A stretch of 64,000 bases of DNA from a bacterium HR10 (GCA_002923315.1 BEHM01000007.1:18598-82597); one strand, 5' to 3'; shown: positions 8,926-17,452, numbered from the stretch's first letter. Numbers and translations are program-made. The notes: generated by a model from the sequence alone, not told the origin.

Positions 8926-10248
8926 CTAATCGAAGCTGCCGGTCACGCCTTGAAATCCGCGCAGCGCTTGCCGGAAGACCCACCGGATAGCCCGCGACGC
9001 CTTATAGCAATAGGCCAGATTGTGATTGAGCGTCGAGAAGCACTGTGGCTCACAGCTCCTCTTCATCTCCCGGAGCTGCCGCACATCGAACTTCGGATGC
9101 TCGATCACTCCCCAGTCGTAAGTGGCCGAGTACATCGGGAAGCACGGCGCCAGCGTCCCGTCCACGCGAATGATGATGCTGTTCTGACCGGCCCGACATC
9201 CCCACTCCCGCAGCTCGCCACGCATGAACCGCTTCATCTCCTGCAAGCGCTGAACCGAATTGACCATCTTGTACCCCTGGCGATTCTTCTCGCATAACCA
9301 GTCAATCAGCTCGTCCACGCGAGGCCAGTCGTCCCGTCGGATGAACGTCTCATTATCCTCGTAGTGCTGGAAATGCCCCTCCTCGAGCATCGGCGTCTCA
9401 TTGATGTGATAATCCGTGGCGATCCCATTCTCGTGCGCGATCTCGGTCAACTGTTTGACATCCTCCAAGTTGTTCCGGCAGATGTTGATGTTGAAGAACA
9501 CGCAGTATCCGTAACGATACTGCTTCCTCACCAGGTAGTCAAAATAGGGCCGAATCGGATTGAGCGCTTTCGGCAGCCCCGGCTTCTCATCCACACAGTC
9601 CACGGCCAAGTTGACGACGGCGACACCAGCATCCGCGATCCGATCAATCACATCTGGGCGGAGCAGCCGCCCGTTCGTCGGCAAATAGACCCAGAAGCCC
9701 TTCTTGGCGGCGTAATAAATCACTTTGTGCACGAAGTGCGGCCGCAGAAGCGGCTCTCCCCCCATTAAGGCCAGCACCCGACAGACCGTGTCATCGTGGA
9801 GCCAGTCGATCGCCCGCTTGGCTGTATCCTCAGTCATCCCCTTCACGCGATTATCGAACGCCCAACAGTAGTGGCAATCCAGGTTGCACTTCCATTCGGT
9901 GAACAAATAGGCGATGATCGGATGGAAGTCGCCCGGTAGTACCCGCGATTTGATGTAGGGGAAGAGCCATCCGCGCATAGCGCGAAGGACCAACGGGGCC
10001 GACCACCGCCGGCGCCCCGCAATGGCCGCTTGATGCGCCTCTTCATCCACGTTCTCTTCACCCAAAAGCTCAGGGTGCTGGGGAAAGATCGGCTCGGGTA
10101 AAGTCTGCGGACGCCCCGAGGGCGGGAGCGCAAGCCTCATCCCCGGCCGAGTGAGCTGTTGATGAAGCAGGGCATCCAGTCGGAACCGAGGAACCGTTTG
10201 ACGCAGGAGAGAAACGCTATCACCTGACATCAGTCTCACGTCTCGCAT
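8926..10248 (-). CDS. Radical SAM/SPASM domain protein
   Basis: A 440-residue protein. After ~110 residues of unrecognised N-terminal sequence comes the radical SAM motif KCNLDCHYC (Cys121, Cys125, Cys128), GGEPLL typical of the core, and a C-terminal Cys-rich part (WGCRAGQ, GTLAPCF, SCEPQCF, AYCYK), consistent with SPASM/twitch auxiliary clusters. SPASM enzymes modify peptides, sugars or lipids; the substrate is not identifiable. The start has a GGAGGAG site 4-5 nt upstream of ATG 10248. It is first gene of the three-gene operon with the phosphatase-like protein and the B12-type radical SAM protein. Confidence 0.85.
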   Translation of the reverse strand: MRDVRLMSGDSVSLLRQTVPRFRLDALLHQQLTRPGMRLALPPSGRPQTLPEPIFPQHPELLGEENVDEEAHQAAIAGRRRWSAPLVLRAMRGWLFPYIKSRVLPGDFHPIIAYLFTEWKCNLDCHYCWAFDNRVKGMTEDTAKRAIDWLHDDTVCRVLALMGGEPLLRPHFVHKVIYYAAKKGFWVYLPTNGRLLRPDVIDRIADAGVAVVNLAVDCVDEKPGLPKALNPIRPYFDYLVRKQYRYGYCVFFNINICRNNLEDVKQLTEIAHENGIATDYHINETPMLEEGHFQHYEDNETFIRRDDWPRVDELIDWLCEKNRQGYKMVNSVQRLQEMKRFMRGELREWGCRAGQNSIIIRVDGTLAPCFPMYSATYDWGVIEHPKFDVRQLREMKRSCEPQCFSTLNHNLAYCYKASRAIRWVFRQALRGFQGVTGSFD

Positions 10249-10612
10249 AAGCTCCTCCTTGCAAAGGTAAAGATCCGCACGGCTCGCGGCGAGCTACTGA
10301 GGTGTGACCCTCCGTGAACGGACAAGCAGAATCCCTTTCCCCCTCCATAGCCCTCCCTTGCGCCTTCCACCAGCAATATTATCACCCCTGGAGCGATCCC
10401 AATGTCAAGCACTTTCCTCGCGGCGACTTCAAGAAGAGGCTCCACATGGCTGATCTCGCTATTCCAAGGAGAGGACACCCCGTGGGAACCCGTCATATCG
10501 GCGATTGTGAAACGCTTCATAGAGGTCGCCCGATGGGGCCACTACGATGGAGGGTGGTGGCCCCATACGCGGGCAACGCTCTATGCGATACTGGAGACAG
10601 AAGGAGGGCGAA
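10249..10612. other. Intergenic upstream region
   Basis: Divergent region between the radical SAM operon and a small plus-strand gene. It probably carries both promoters, but I could not fix a -35/-10 pair. It contains one degenerate copy of the dispersed palindrome (10473-10492, ACACCCC/GGGAACC) and a second weak one near 10560. No other gene was seen. Confidence 0.5.
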
Positions 10613-10807
10613 ATGACACTCGACGTCATCTTCGGAGCCATCGCCATCGGCATCCTCGCGGTGATCGTGACGGCGGCGATCCGATGGCACCGCGGACAAC
10701 GCCCAGCGGTGCTCTCGATCCTCCCGGACGAGGACGCGCGACCCCTCGACCGGGCTCCATCCGGGCCGATCGGGGAAATGAACCCATCGCCGAAGAAATC
10801 GCTATGA
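10613..10807 (+). CDS. Small single-pass membrane protein, unknown
   Basis: A 64-residue protein. ATG 10613 is preceded by a strong GAAGGAGGG site, which is why the longer upstream frame was rejected. Residues 5-25 form one hydrophobic helix (IFGAIAIGILAVIVTAAI), followed by a basic patch and a Pro/Asp-rich cytoplasmic or periplasmic tail. I do not recognise a family. It stands alone on the plus strand, divergent from the radical SAM operon. Confidence 0.55.
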   Translation: MTLDVIFGAIAIGILAVIVTAAIRWHRGQRPAVLSILPDEDARPLDRAPSGPIGEMNPSPKKSL

Positions 10808-10874
10808 AAACATAGCCGGCTCGACACGGTCACCGAGGCGGCGGCCGCCACCTCTTTCGCGGCAATCATCCTCA

Positions 10875-10898
10875 CGGGGTCCCCACGCGGGGTGCCCG
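10875..10898. repeat. Dispersed palindrome GGGTCCCC-ACGC-GGGGTGCCC
   Basis: Best-preserved copy of an intergenic palindrome that recurs, with variation, at about 10473, 11402, 21289, 29589, 31456, 59405 and 61304. Confidence 0.6.
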
Positions 10899-11043
10899 CA
10901 CCGCCCGTCGCTTTCGCGTCGGTGGACCTGGAGGGGAGTCGGACTCCTCGACACGAATCTTTTCGACATCGCTTCGTCAGGCATCGGGGCGTGCCCGGCC
11001 GTCAGCTCATCCGCGCCCGACACATCGAGCACCGCCGAATATT

Positions 11044-11071
11044 GTAGGAGCGCACGGCCGTGCGCCCCTAC
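11044..11071. repeat. Inverted repeat centred on GCACGGCCGTGC
   Basis: The two arms GTAGGAGCGCAC and GTGCGCCCCTAC pair almost perfectly and would form a hairpin of about 13 bp. No T-tract follows, so a REP-like element is more likely than a terminator. Confidence 0.55.
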
Positions 11072-11090
11072 CCCGGCGATTCGGGGGCGC

Positions 11091-11396
11091 ACTGGCAGAT
11101 CGTGGGGCCGTCTGTTCCCCATTTTGCTCTCCCTCCCCTATGCCGTCCCTCTCGCCGTCCACCACACGAACGCGTTCGCGGCGTTCTTCTTCGCCGTGAC
11201 CGCGCATTTCATCCTCTTCGAAGTCGCGCATTGGCCAATCTGCATGAGGAGGAACAAAACGCACGCTGCGCTGCCAGTAGTCGGTCGCTTCCGCGCCCAT
11301 CAGATCGAACACCACCGGCCGCGTCACGAGCGGTCCGCCGTCGGCTACGGGTTCACCGTGCCCCCGCCCGTGGGGGACGCTCTGTTCAGAACTCGG
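11091..11396 (+). pseudogene. Fatty-acid-hydroxylase superfamily remnant
   Basis: A frame without a good start encodes two hydrophobic stretches (FPILLSLPYAVPL; FFFAVTAHFILFEVAHWPI), then HQIEHHRPRHE and VGYGFTVPPPVGDALFRT. The order and spacing recall the C-terminal half of membrane di-iron hydroxylases/desaturases (His clusters, then a hydrophobic D-x-LFGT end). Several expected histidines are missing and the N-terminal half is absent, so it is read as a decayed fragment. It faces the crp gene and overlaps its 3' end by about 10 nt. Confidence 0.35.
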
Positions 11397-12135
11397 ACGT
11401 CGGACACCCCAACGCGGGGACCCTCCGCATGAGCCGCGATTCCACCTCCACTTCTCGCTGAACGACACGCCGCAGGTGCTCTCGATCAACGATCAGGGAG
11501 CCGTAACGCGACTGCAGGACGCCTTGCCTCTTCAACTCGTTCACGATGGCGTTCACGCGCTCGCGGGTGACACCGAGCATCCGCGCGAGTTCGTCTTGAG
11601 AGAATCTGACGATGCACACGGACGCGCCCGCCTGTTCTCGATCTCCCGCGCAGAGCCGATCGAGGAGCTTCACAAATCGCTGTCGGGCCGTCGAGAACGC
11701 CAGGTCTTCGATCTCCTCTTGCAATTCATGCACCCGTCGCATGAGCACGCGAATGAAGTTGATGGCGACTTCCGGTCGCCGCGCGCACAGCGAGAGGAAA
11801 TCCCGCTCCGTGAGCGCGCAGAGCCAGACATCGGTATGCGCTCTCGCTTCGGTCTTTCCTCGATCTTCGGCGGGCGCAAACAGCTCACCAAAGACATCGC
11901 CGCTTTTGAGCAGGCCGAGAATGATCTCCTTCCCTTCGCACGTGACCGCCTGGATGGCCACCTCTCCCTCTCCGATGATGTAGAGGGCGGGGGCCGACCG
12001 GCCCATGAGGTAAACGAACTGACCTGCAGAGAAATGGCGCATCGGCGCGATCCGCGAGAGCTCTTGCAGCTCTCGCTCGCTCAAGCTCTCGAAGATCCGC
12101 ACCTGACGCAGGCACCAGAAGCTCTCTCTGGCCAT
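11386..12135 (-). CDS. Crp/Fnr family transcription regulator
   Basis: A 249-residue regulator. Residues 10-130 are a cyclic-nucleotide-binding-like beta-roll (GEGEVAIQ, GDVFGELF), followed by a dimer helix and a winged helix-turn-helix (FSQDELARMLGVTRERVNAIVNE, written in parts: FSQDELARMLG, TRERVNAIVNE). It lacks the N-terminal Cys set of Fnr, so the effector is unknown. It shares LAFSTAR-RF-K-L-LC and the DNA-reading segment with the regulator at 32.7 kb and is its paralogue. It is last in the minus-strand cytochrome/mer operon (45 nt after the selenocytochrome). The final ~15 residues run into a copy of the dispersed palindrome (11402-11426), suggesting the original stop was replaced. Confidence 0.85.
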   Translation of the reverse strand: MARESFWCLRQVRIFESLSERELQELSRIAPMRHFSAGQFVYLMGRSAPALYIIGEGEVAIQAVTCEGKEIILGLLKSGDVFGELFAPAEDRGKTEARAHTDVWLCALTERDFLSLCARRPEVAINFIRVLMRRVHELQEEIEDLAFSTARQRFVKLLDRLCAGDREQAGASVCIVRFSQDELARMLGVTRERVNAIVNELKRQGVLQSRYGSLIVDREHLRRVVQREVEVESRLMRRVPALGCPTSEF

Positions 12136-12180
12136 CAGCTCCTCTCCGAGCGCATGTTCAGATCCCCGAGATCACCCGGT

Positions 12181-13569
12181 TCAGGGCGCTCCGACTTCCA
12201 GCACCTTTCTCGCTGAGGCCATCACCACCGGCGGATAGGTCGTCGCCAGGACATTCATGGAGCGCATCCGCGCCGGGATCTCCTCGTTCAGGATCTGCGC
12301 CCTCTCCTGCTCCGTCTTCGCCGCCTGTATTCGGGCGATGATGCCCTGCTGCATCCGGTTTTGCGCCTCCGGGGGCGGCGGAGCGAAGAAGATGTACGTC
12401 AGCGTCGCGTGCAACTTAATCCTCCGGCGAGTTCGAGGCCGGGGGAAGCGAAAAGACTCGCGGCGGGTCGTCTCGGCCTCGAGCACGACCTCAAATCCGC
12501 GACCGCTCACATTGTCCACCATGGCCGGCTCATAGCCCTCAGGGTCAACGAAATTGAATCCGTATTCCCTCGTATCGGAGAAGAGTTCGTCGCCTTGTTC
12601 GTCCTGTGCCCAGAACCTGAGCACGATGCGCGTCCTCGGCGGTCAGCCATTGGGAATGCTATGGCCCGTGAGATTCGTCAGTGCGACGGTGGCCCGGATC
12701 TCCTCGCCCGCCGGCTCGGCTTCGATCTCCATCCGCACGGCGCGTCTGAGCAACTCTTCGGATCGCCCCCCGGGGAAGGTGTGATCAACGCGCCCTCGGT
12801 CATCGCGATATCGCATCAGTCCAGCCAGCGCGTACAACATGTTTTTGACCCTGTCGAATCCGCTGAGCCGAACGACCTGTCGTTCTTCGCGCATGTGGCA
12901 GGATTGGCAGGTGATCCCTTCTCTGGCGTAAGACGTCTTCTTCCAGTCCCGGTTGACCGTGCAGCACGGCACACCCGTGACCTCGGGATTAGATGCGTAG
13001 ACCTGATGGGACACGACGGCGCGCGGGTTGTTGTAGTCGTGGCAGGCCGAACAGAGCTCCGACCGTCCAAATAAAGAGGTCCGCTTCACCTTGTGATAGG
13101 GAGGAGTCAACCCCACATCGAGCGCGATCGGCACCTTGGGGTCAGGCACATCCGTCACCCACTCGATGGAGTGGCAAATCGCACAGGTCACGCCTTCGCT
13201 TTTGATCTCGCCGCCGCTCAGCACCTGCTTGGCCAGTTCCGCCGAATTGTTCGTGATCTTCACTTCCGGTGCGTGGCAGTTGAAACAGAACTCGTAATTC
13301 GGGCCCCACACTTCGGGATTCGCTCCGCGCGTGTTGTAGGCGAAGATCGTCAACATGGCTCGAAAGGTGGGTTCATGAATGGAGCGGGCATGATAGGACC
13401 GCCGCCACTGGTTATAAATCTCCTCGTGGCACGGCTTACATGTCTCCGCCGAGGGCAATTCGGCGACCGACGTGTCTCTGGGAACGGCTCTCTCCGAGGG
13501 CCGGATGAACCAGAGCACTCCGGCGAAAATGAGGAGCGCCAAGACAGCGCCGAAGCCTACCTTTCTCAT
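12181..13569 (-). CDS. Pentaheme c-type cytochrome containing an in-frame UGA (probable selenocysteine)
   Basis: A 462-residue periplasmic protein anchored by residues 6-24. Five CxxCH heme motifs are visible: CKPCH, CFNCH, CAICH, CSACH, CQSCH. After GHSIPNG the frame meets TGA (12643-12645, residue 309) and then continues open for 154 codons in the same frame with coherent sequence (PPRTRIVLRFWAQDE onward). The C-terminal half resembles the beta-sandwich end domain of multiheme cytochromes. Eighteen nt after the TGA is an 8-bp hairpin GTGCTCAGGTTCTGGGCAC (12606-12624), a good SECIS candidate. Start ATG 13569 has GGGAGGTG upstream. The alternative is a nonsense mutation, but the hairpin and six parallel cases favour Sec. 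It follows the heme/cytochrome-b gene by 22 nt. Confidence 0.75.
12606..12624 (-). promoter_or_regulatory. SECIS-like hairpin of the cytochrome gene
   Basis: On the minus strand GTGCTCA-GGTTC-TGGGCAC forms a 7-8 bp stem with one G-U pair, starting 19 nt after the UGA. The apical GGTTC loop is like the loop of the DUF3179 hairpin at 28830-28847. Confidence 0.6.
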
Positions 13570-13591
13570 CACGATCACCTCCCCCCTGCGA

Positions 13592-14986
13592 TCAGGACCG
13601 CTCTCCCGGCCCGTCGCGGCTCAGTCGGATCGCTACGGGCCGCGCGATCCCGAAGAAGAACACCACGATTCCATACAGGAACAGGCTGAGCGCGCGACCG
13701 TTCCACTCATGGATGAGGTTGATGTATTCCACCACCTGGTACGGCACGCGTTTCATCAGCTCAAACGCGGCCCACAGGCCCACTCCCGTCACGAGCATGA
13801 CAGCGAGCAAAAAGGCGGTCATCCAATAGGCGACTTTGACCTTCCAGTCGGCTTCTGCAGCCGAGGGCCATGGGCGCCCCCGCAACTCGTCGAACGCGCG
13901 CCCGATATCTTCCTTTCGGATGAGCAACCGCCGGAGGAGGTCGCGACGCCTGGCCAAGAAGAGGATGTGCCCAATGAACCCCACGATCAGAGTCAGTCCG
14001 GCCAACCGGTGCACCAAACCACGAACGTCGGCACTGCCGAAGAGCCGAACGAACGGCCTCGTGACGCGGCCCATCATGTGGGCGATCATATCCCCCGAGC
14101 CGGAGGCGTACAGGAGTGTAATTCCGGAACTATCGAGCAACGTGTAGAGCACCAGAAGCAGGAGAATCTGAGCCGCAAACGAGCCGGTGAACACTCCCGA
14201 TGTCGAAGGTCGCGACTTTCCCTTGAGCGTGTGAGCGAGTTCCCGCACGCACGCGAGGGCGAATACCAGGATCACCATCGTCAGCAACATGTAGAAGACT
14301 TTGATGGGCAGCGCCAGCACGCCGATCCCGAAGAGGTTCTTTCGATAGAGCGTTCGCGATGTGGAGAGCGTTCCGAGATTGGCGGCCATGAGGGCCTTGT
14401 CGCTCTCGCGGCTCCCGCCATGACAGCCGGCGCATATGCGCCCGACGTTAGCGGCGTTGATGGGCGAAATCGGGTTGTCGCGAGGCAGCTCATGACCCAC
14501 ATGGCAATAGGTGCAGGCGGGGAGATTTCGTTTCCCCAGAGTCCAGTACTTCCCGTGAAAGTGGTCGAAGAAGACCCCGCGTTCTCGCTCATGGCAGCTC
14601 GAGCAGGTGGCGATGTCGCGCCCCGCGCTGAGGGGAGAGTTGGCCGTCGCGAACTCCCTTGTCCCATGCGAACGGTGGCAGGTCAAGCAGGTGATCTCGC
14701 GAGCCTTCTCCGCCGAAACGCCTTTGTGCTGGAGAAAGGCCTGGCCATGAACGCTGGCTTCGACCTCCCAGCGGGAGACCTCGTGACAACGGGTACAGGT
14801 CTCCAGGGCATACCGTTCGTCCGGACCCAAAGGGATCTCCGGCAATCGCCGAACTTCCCGCGATTTCAACTGAGCCATGACGAGTGCCCTTTCTGGCAGA
14901 TCACCGTGGGCCAGACCGACCGCGAGAACCGTGGCGAGGATCGCCAGCCACCCGAGTCTCTGTGTCCGAGCCGTCGAGCCGAGCAT
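13592..14986 (-). CDS. Pentaheme cytochrome c fused to a membrane b-type cytochrome-like domain
   Basis: A 464-residue protein with an N-terminal signal segment. Five CxxCH motifs lie in the first 205 residues (CTRCH, CLTCH, CSSCH, CTYCH, CAGCH). Then come five or so hydrophobic helices with histidines placed like those of di-heme cytochrome b subunits of formate dehydrogenase or Ni-Fe hydrogenase. It probably exchanges electrons between the quinone pool and periplasmic hemes, including those of the selenocytochrome encoded 22 nt downstream. Quinone oxidation versus reduction cannot be decided from sequence. Start ATG 14986 has an AAGGGG site. It sits in the operon that begins at the MerR-type operator at 17.1 kb. 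Confidence 0.8.
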   Translation of the reverse strand: MLGSTARTQRLGWLAILATVLAVGLAHGDLPERALVMAQLKSREVRRLPEIPLGPDERYALETCTRCHEVSRWEVEASVHGQAFLQHKGVSAEKAREITCLTCHRSHGTREFATANSPLSAGRDIATCSSCHERERGVFFDHFHGKYWTLGKRNLPACTYCHVGHELPRDNPISPINAANVGRICAGCHGGSRESDKALMAANLGTLSTSRTLYRKNLFGIGVLALPIKVFYMLLTMVILVFALACVRELAHTLKGKSRPSTSGVFTGSFAAQILLLLVLYTLLDSSGITLLYASGSGDMIAHMMGRVTRPFVRLFGSADVRGLVHRLAGLTLIVGFIGHILFLARRRDLLRRLLIRKEDIGRAFDELRGRPWPSAAEADWKVKVAYWMTAFLLAVMLVTGVGLWAAFELMKRVPYQVVEYINLIHEWNGRALSLFLYGIVVFFFGIARPVAIRLSRDGPGERS

Positions 14987-15066
14987 CGCAACCCCTTAGA
15001 AAGAGCCGAGAGACCCCGGCGTGAGACCACCGGCGGACAAAGAGCGCATCACGCCGGAGCCGGCTC

Positions 15067-15525
15067 TCATCTGGTCGCCGCATCCACGAGCTTCTGCACC
15101 ATGCCATCCATCTGCTGACCCACTGCCGCGAGCTTCGGATTCTTGTAATGCGAGAGCAAGTACGAGGGCCGGTAGTACAGGACGACCACTTCGCCGTTAT
15201 CCAGCTCGCGCACGGCAATGCGCATGGGCATCTCCAGCGCCGCCTTCGGCTCGGCGCCCATCAACATGGCCCCCATCTGTGGGCGCCCGAAGAGAATGGT
15301 GACGCTGTTTTTGCTCTGCACACCGATCATGGCCAACATGTTTTTGTGGTTGGCTTCAAACAGCACCATCATCTGGTTCTGTTCAATGGCCTTCTTCAAT
15401 CGAGATACGGTATCGGCAAAACTGTTTTTCGATTTCACGACCACGGGCTCACCCGCCCTTTGGGCCAGGGCGGGAAGTCCCACGAGGAACAAGACCACGA
15501 GCGCGAAGGATATCCGATTCTTCAT
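15067..15525 (-). CDS. Secreted DUF302 protein
   Basis: A 152-residue protein with a clear signal peptide (residues 1-22, cleavage near ALAQR). The remainder matches the DUF302 fold: VVKSKNSFADTVSRLKKAI at the start and IAVRELDNGEVVVLYYRPS in the second half. The biochemical function of DUF302 is unknown, although such genes often lie beside thiol and metal stress genes. Ribosome site GGAGGG lies 8 nt before ATG 15525. It lies between the AhpD-like gene and the cytochrome operon part. Confidence 0.8.
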   Translation of the reverse strand: MKNRISFALVVLFLVGLPALAQRAGEPVVVKSKNSFADTVSRLKKAIEQNQMMVLFEANHKNMLAMIGVQSKNSVTILFGRPQMGAMLMGAEPKAALEMPMRIAVRELDNGEVVVLYYRPSYLLSHYKNPKLAAVGQQMDGMVQKLVDAATR

Positions 15526-15605
15526 TTTTCGCTCCCTCCATTTTGAGGATGTGGAGGAGCCACTTCGCCTCCATCGCCCGGAGGTCGGATGGCCCTCTTG
15601 ACCGG

Positions 15606-15971
15606 CTAGGCACAGCAGGCGTCGCTGGTGACCGTCGCGGGTCGCCGCTGCACCTGGCTCTCATACAGCAGCAGCGCCTTATGCACCCACGCTTCGCCCG
15701 GGCAGCCGCCCATCGCCATCGCTACATTCAACATCTCGATCATCTCTTCCCGCGTGACGCCGAGAGCGATGGCTTTCTCAACGTACATCCGCACGCACGG
15801 CTCGCACTTGATGATGGTGGAGATGGCCAGCGCCGTGAGCACCTTCACCTTCGCGGGGAAGAGGCCATCGGCATAGGCGACTTCCCGAATGCGAGCCAGG
15901 GCGTCATGAATCTCAGGACTCAACTCTGCCAAGTCTACGGTGATCATCCCCGTTCTTGCGTCTCTCGCCAT
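15606..15971 (-). CDS. AhpD-like/carboxymuconolactone decarboxylase family protein
   Basis: A 121-residue all-helical protein with the CEPC redox motif (about residues 55-58) in a TIIKCEPCVRMYVEKA helix followed by GVTREEMIEML, the AhpD core. AhpD-type proteins reduce peroxiredoxins or act as thiol peroxidases. The last residues, DACCA, add a vicinal Cys pair, which would suit soft-metal binding. ATG 15971 has GGAGGG at good spacing; the ATG at 15986 lacks one. It follows merTP and precedes DUF302. Confidence 0.85.
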   Translation of the reverse strand: MARDARTGMITVDLAELSPEIHDALARIREVAYADGLFPAKVKVLTALAISTIIKCEPCVRMYVEKAIALGVTREEMIEMLNVAMAMGGCPGEAWVHKALLLYESQVQRRPATVTSDACCA

Positions 15972-16064
15972 CTTTTCTCCCTCCAAAAATGTTCCCGCGG
16001 CGCAAGCCCGACAGCTTGCGCTTCCCTCTCCCCGGTTCGGATCAACCGGGGAGGAGCTTCACCG

Positions 16065-16925
16065 TCACGGTTGAGCCGCGCGCACCGCTCCGACCTTGTA
16101 GCCGAGCCGGTCAATCGCGGCTTTGAGCTGCTCCGTACGGACTTTCGCCGGATCGTACTCAACCACGGCTTGACCCTTTTCATAGCTCGCTTCTACGGAC
16201 TTGACGCCCGGCAACCGCTTGAGCGCCTGCTCGACATTCACCGCACAGCCGGCGCAGTCCATGCCGCGGATTTCGATCGTCGCGCGAGCCAAAGCAGGCA
16301 CGTCTTGCAGATTGCGGATTGCGGCGGTGGTGGATGGCGCGCTCGCTGCCGACGTTTCGGCGGCTGAGCCCGCACCCCGAACAGCCTCTCCGTTCGCCTT
16401 CGATGCTGAGCCCCCTCCTCCAACGGATCCTCCACTTCGCGCCGATTCGGCCGCCAGCGCGGGCGAGTCGGTTTGAGGAGGTCGAGACGGCACTCGCTCA
16501 ACGGGTTCCGCCCCCGTCAGCTCGTTCGTTCGTGACCGCAAATGGCTTGCCGAATCAGCCTGCGTCTCCTGCTTGGGTGAGAGCAGCGCCCAGACCGCCC
16601 CAGAGTAATACGGAAACGCGGCGAAGGCGATGACCAGCCCCGTGGCCAACCACAGCAGGATCTTATTCCACCGACCCACCGACGGACGCGTCGCGCATAC
16701 GCTCCCATCGGCACAGTGCACGTCCTGCTTGCGATAGGTGAAATAAAACCCCAGCCCGAGCAGTCCAAAGGTCAACCCCAGCAAATAGGGCCGCCAGGCC
16801 TCGAACACGGCCGCCGCGCCGAAACTCCCCAACCCAACGACCGCGGCCACAATCGGTCCCAGGCAGCAGAGCGACGCCGTAATGGCCGCAATCACGGATG
16901 CGACAAGCGTTGTCTCTCTTTTCAT
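16065..16925 (-). CDS. merT: Mercury transporter MerT fused to a MerP-like HMA domain
   Basis: A 286-residue inner-membrane protein. The MerT part has the vicinal Cys pair in ASLCCLGP (Cys20, Cys21), two further helices and a loop with DVHCADGSVC, a third Cys pair facing the cytoplasm. A Ser/Gly/Ala-rich linker (about residues 130-210) leads to a C-terminal HMA domain with GMDCAGC (Cys224, Cys227). It would take Hg(II) from the periplasm or membrane and pass it to a reductase. ATG 16925 has GGAGGG and overlaps the stop of the truncated merR by the sequence ATGA. It shares a close relative at 20.5 kb that has two HMA domains. Confidence 0.9.
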   Translation of the reverse strand: MKRETTLVASVIAAITASLCCLGPIVAAVVGLGSFGAAAVFEAWRPYLLGLTFGLLGLGFYFTYRKQDVHCADGSVCATRPSVGRWNKILLWLATGLVIAFAAFPYYSGAVWALLSPKQETQADSASHLRSRTNELTGAEPVERVPSRPPQTDSPALAAESARSGGSVGGGGSASKANGEAVRGAGSAAETSAASAPSTTAAIRNLQDVPALARATIEIRGMDCAGCAVNVEQALKRLPGVKSVEASYEKGQAVVEYDPAKVRTEQLKAAIDRLGYKVGAVRAAQP

Positions 16926-17083
16926 GGTTTGTACCCTCCATCGTTTGTTCGCTGAGAGAAGCCCCGAAGAAAATCCTCGATGACCGGACAGGCCAGGTCG
17001 CCGGCGATAGCCCGCTCGCACGTGGCTTCGTATCCCGCCAACTCGCGCCTCAACCGTTTGATCTCTTCGGACATCACCGACAT
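16922..17083 (-). pseudogene. HTH-less MerR C-terminal fragment
   Basis: A 53-residue frame from ATG 17083 encodes only the coiled-coil and metal-loop end of a MerR protein: EEIKRLRRELAGYEATCERA and CPVIEDFLRGF. It aligns with the last ~55 residues of the intact MerR at 21.3-21.8 kb, including two of the three presumed Hg-ligand cysteines (TCERA, ACPVI). The DNA-binding domain and the first Cys are missing, and a MerR-type operator-promoter sits only 12 nt upstream. So the deletion removed the N-terminal half in frame with the promoter. It may be dead, or it may be expressed as a metal-binding or dominant-negative fragment, translationally coupled to merT by ATGA. Confidence 0.7.
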
Positions 17084-17094
17084 CTCAGGCTCAG

Positions 17095-17126
17095 AGTGTA
17101 ATCCATGGAGCGAACTCCAGGGTCAA
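17095..17126 (-). promoter_or_regulatory. MerR-type operator-promoter
   Basis: Minus strand: -35 TTGACC, -10 TACACT, 20-bp spacer, with the imperfect dyad CCTGGAG-TTCG-CTCCATGG in the spacer. Overlong spacing plus a central dyad is the hallmark of promoters activated by MerR proteins. It would drive the truncated merR, merTP, AhpD, DUF302 and cytochrome genes. Confidence 0.75.
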
Positions 17127-17452
17127 GTGCCTTTTCTCTGAAAGGGACCCTGTGCGTGTTTAGCGTCTCAAGCACCAAAGGTGCGAAAGGTCATGGCGCA
17201 GCGCGCCGGAGAGGCAATGGTTGGGTTCGATCAAGTCCCTATCGGGATACCACCCATCGCCTCGCCGACGATCGTTATTTCGCCCCTTCAGGCTCTGATC
17301 GGGGTATACGCGTGGAGTGCCCCCATGGCGGACCAGCGGCTTTCCCAGTGCGTCGCGCTGGACTATTGCATTTCGCCCCCTTGGGGCCGGGGAACACTTC
17401 ACCTTCACACTCAACCCGGACTTTCCGACCTCCTCCCGGTGAATCAACCGGG
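17127..17452. other. Non-coding stretch with internal GGGGCGAAAT motifs
   Basis: No gene seen. On the minus strand two similar phrases, AAGGGGGCGAAATGCAATAG and GAAGGGGCGAAATAACGAT, occur about 110 nt apart, giving the look of a dispersed non-coding repeat or remnant. Confidence 0.35.

Larger units (their letters stand above)
10808..11090. other. Non-coding stretch with palindromes
   Basis: No convincing gene. It holds a full copy of the dispersed GGGTCCCC..GGGGTGCCC palindrome (10875-10898) and a longer inverted repeat at 11044-11071. Confidence 0.5.

Noticed and set aside
11007-11489. 160-codon minus-strand frame crossing the crp 3' end
   Set aside because: It overlaps crp in another frame and has Gly/Arg-rich composition.
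13472-15118. 548-codon plus-strand frame
   Set aside because: Opposite to the cytochrome genes, whose heme motifs are unmistakable.
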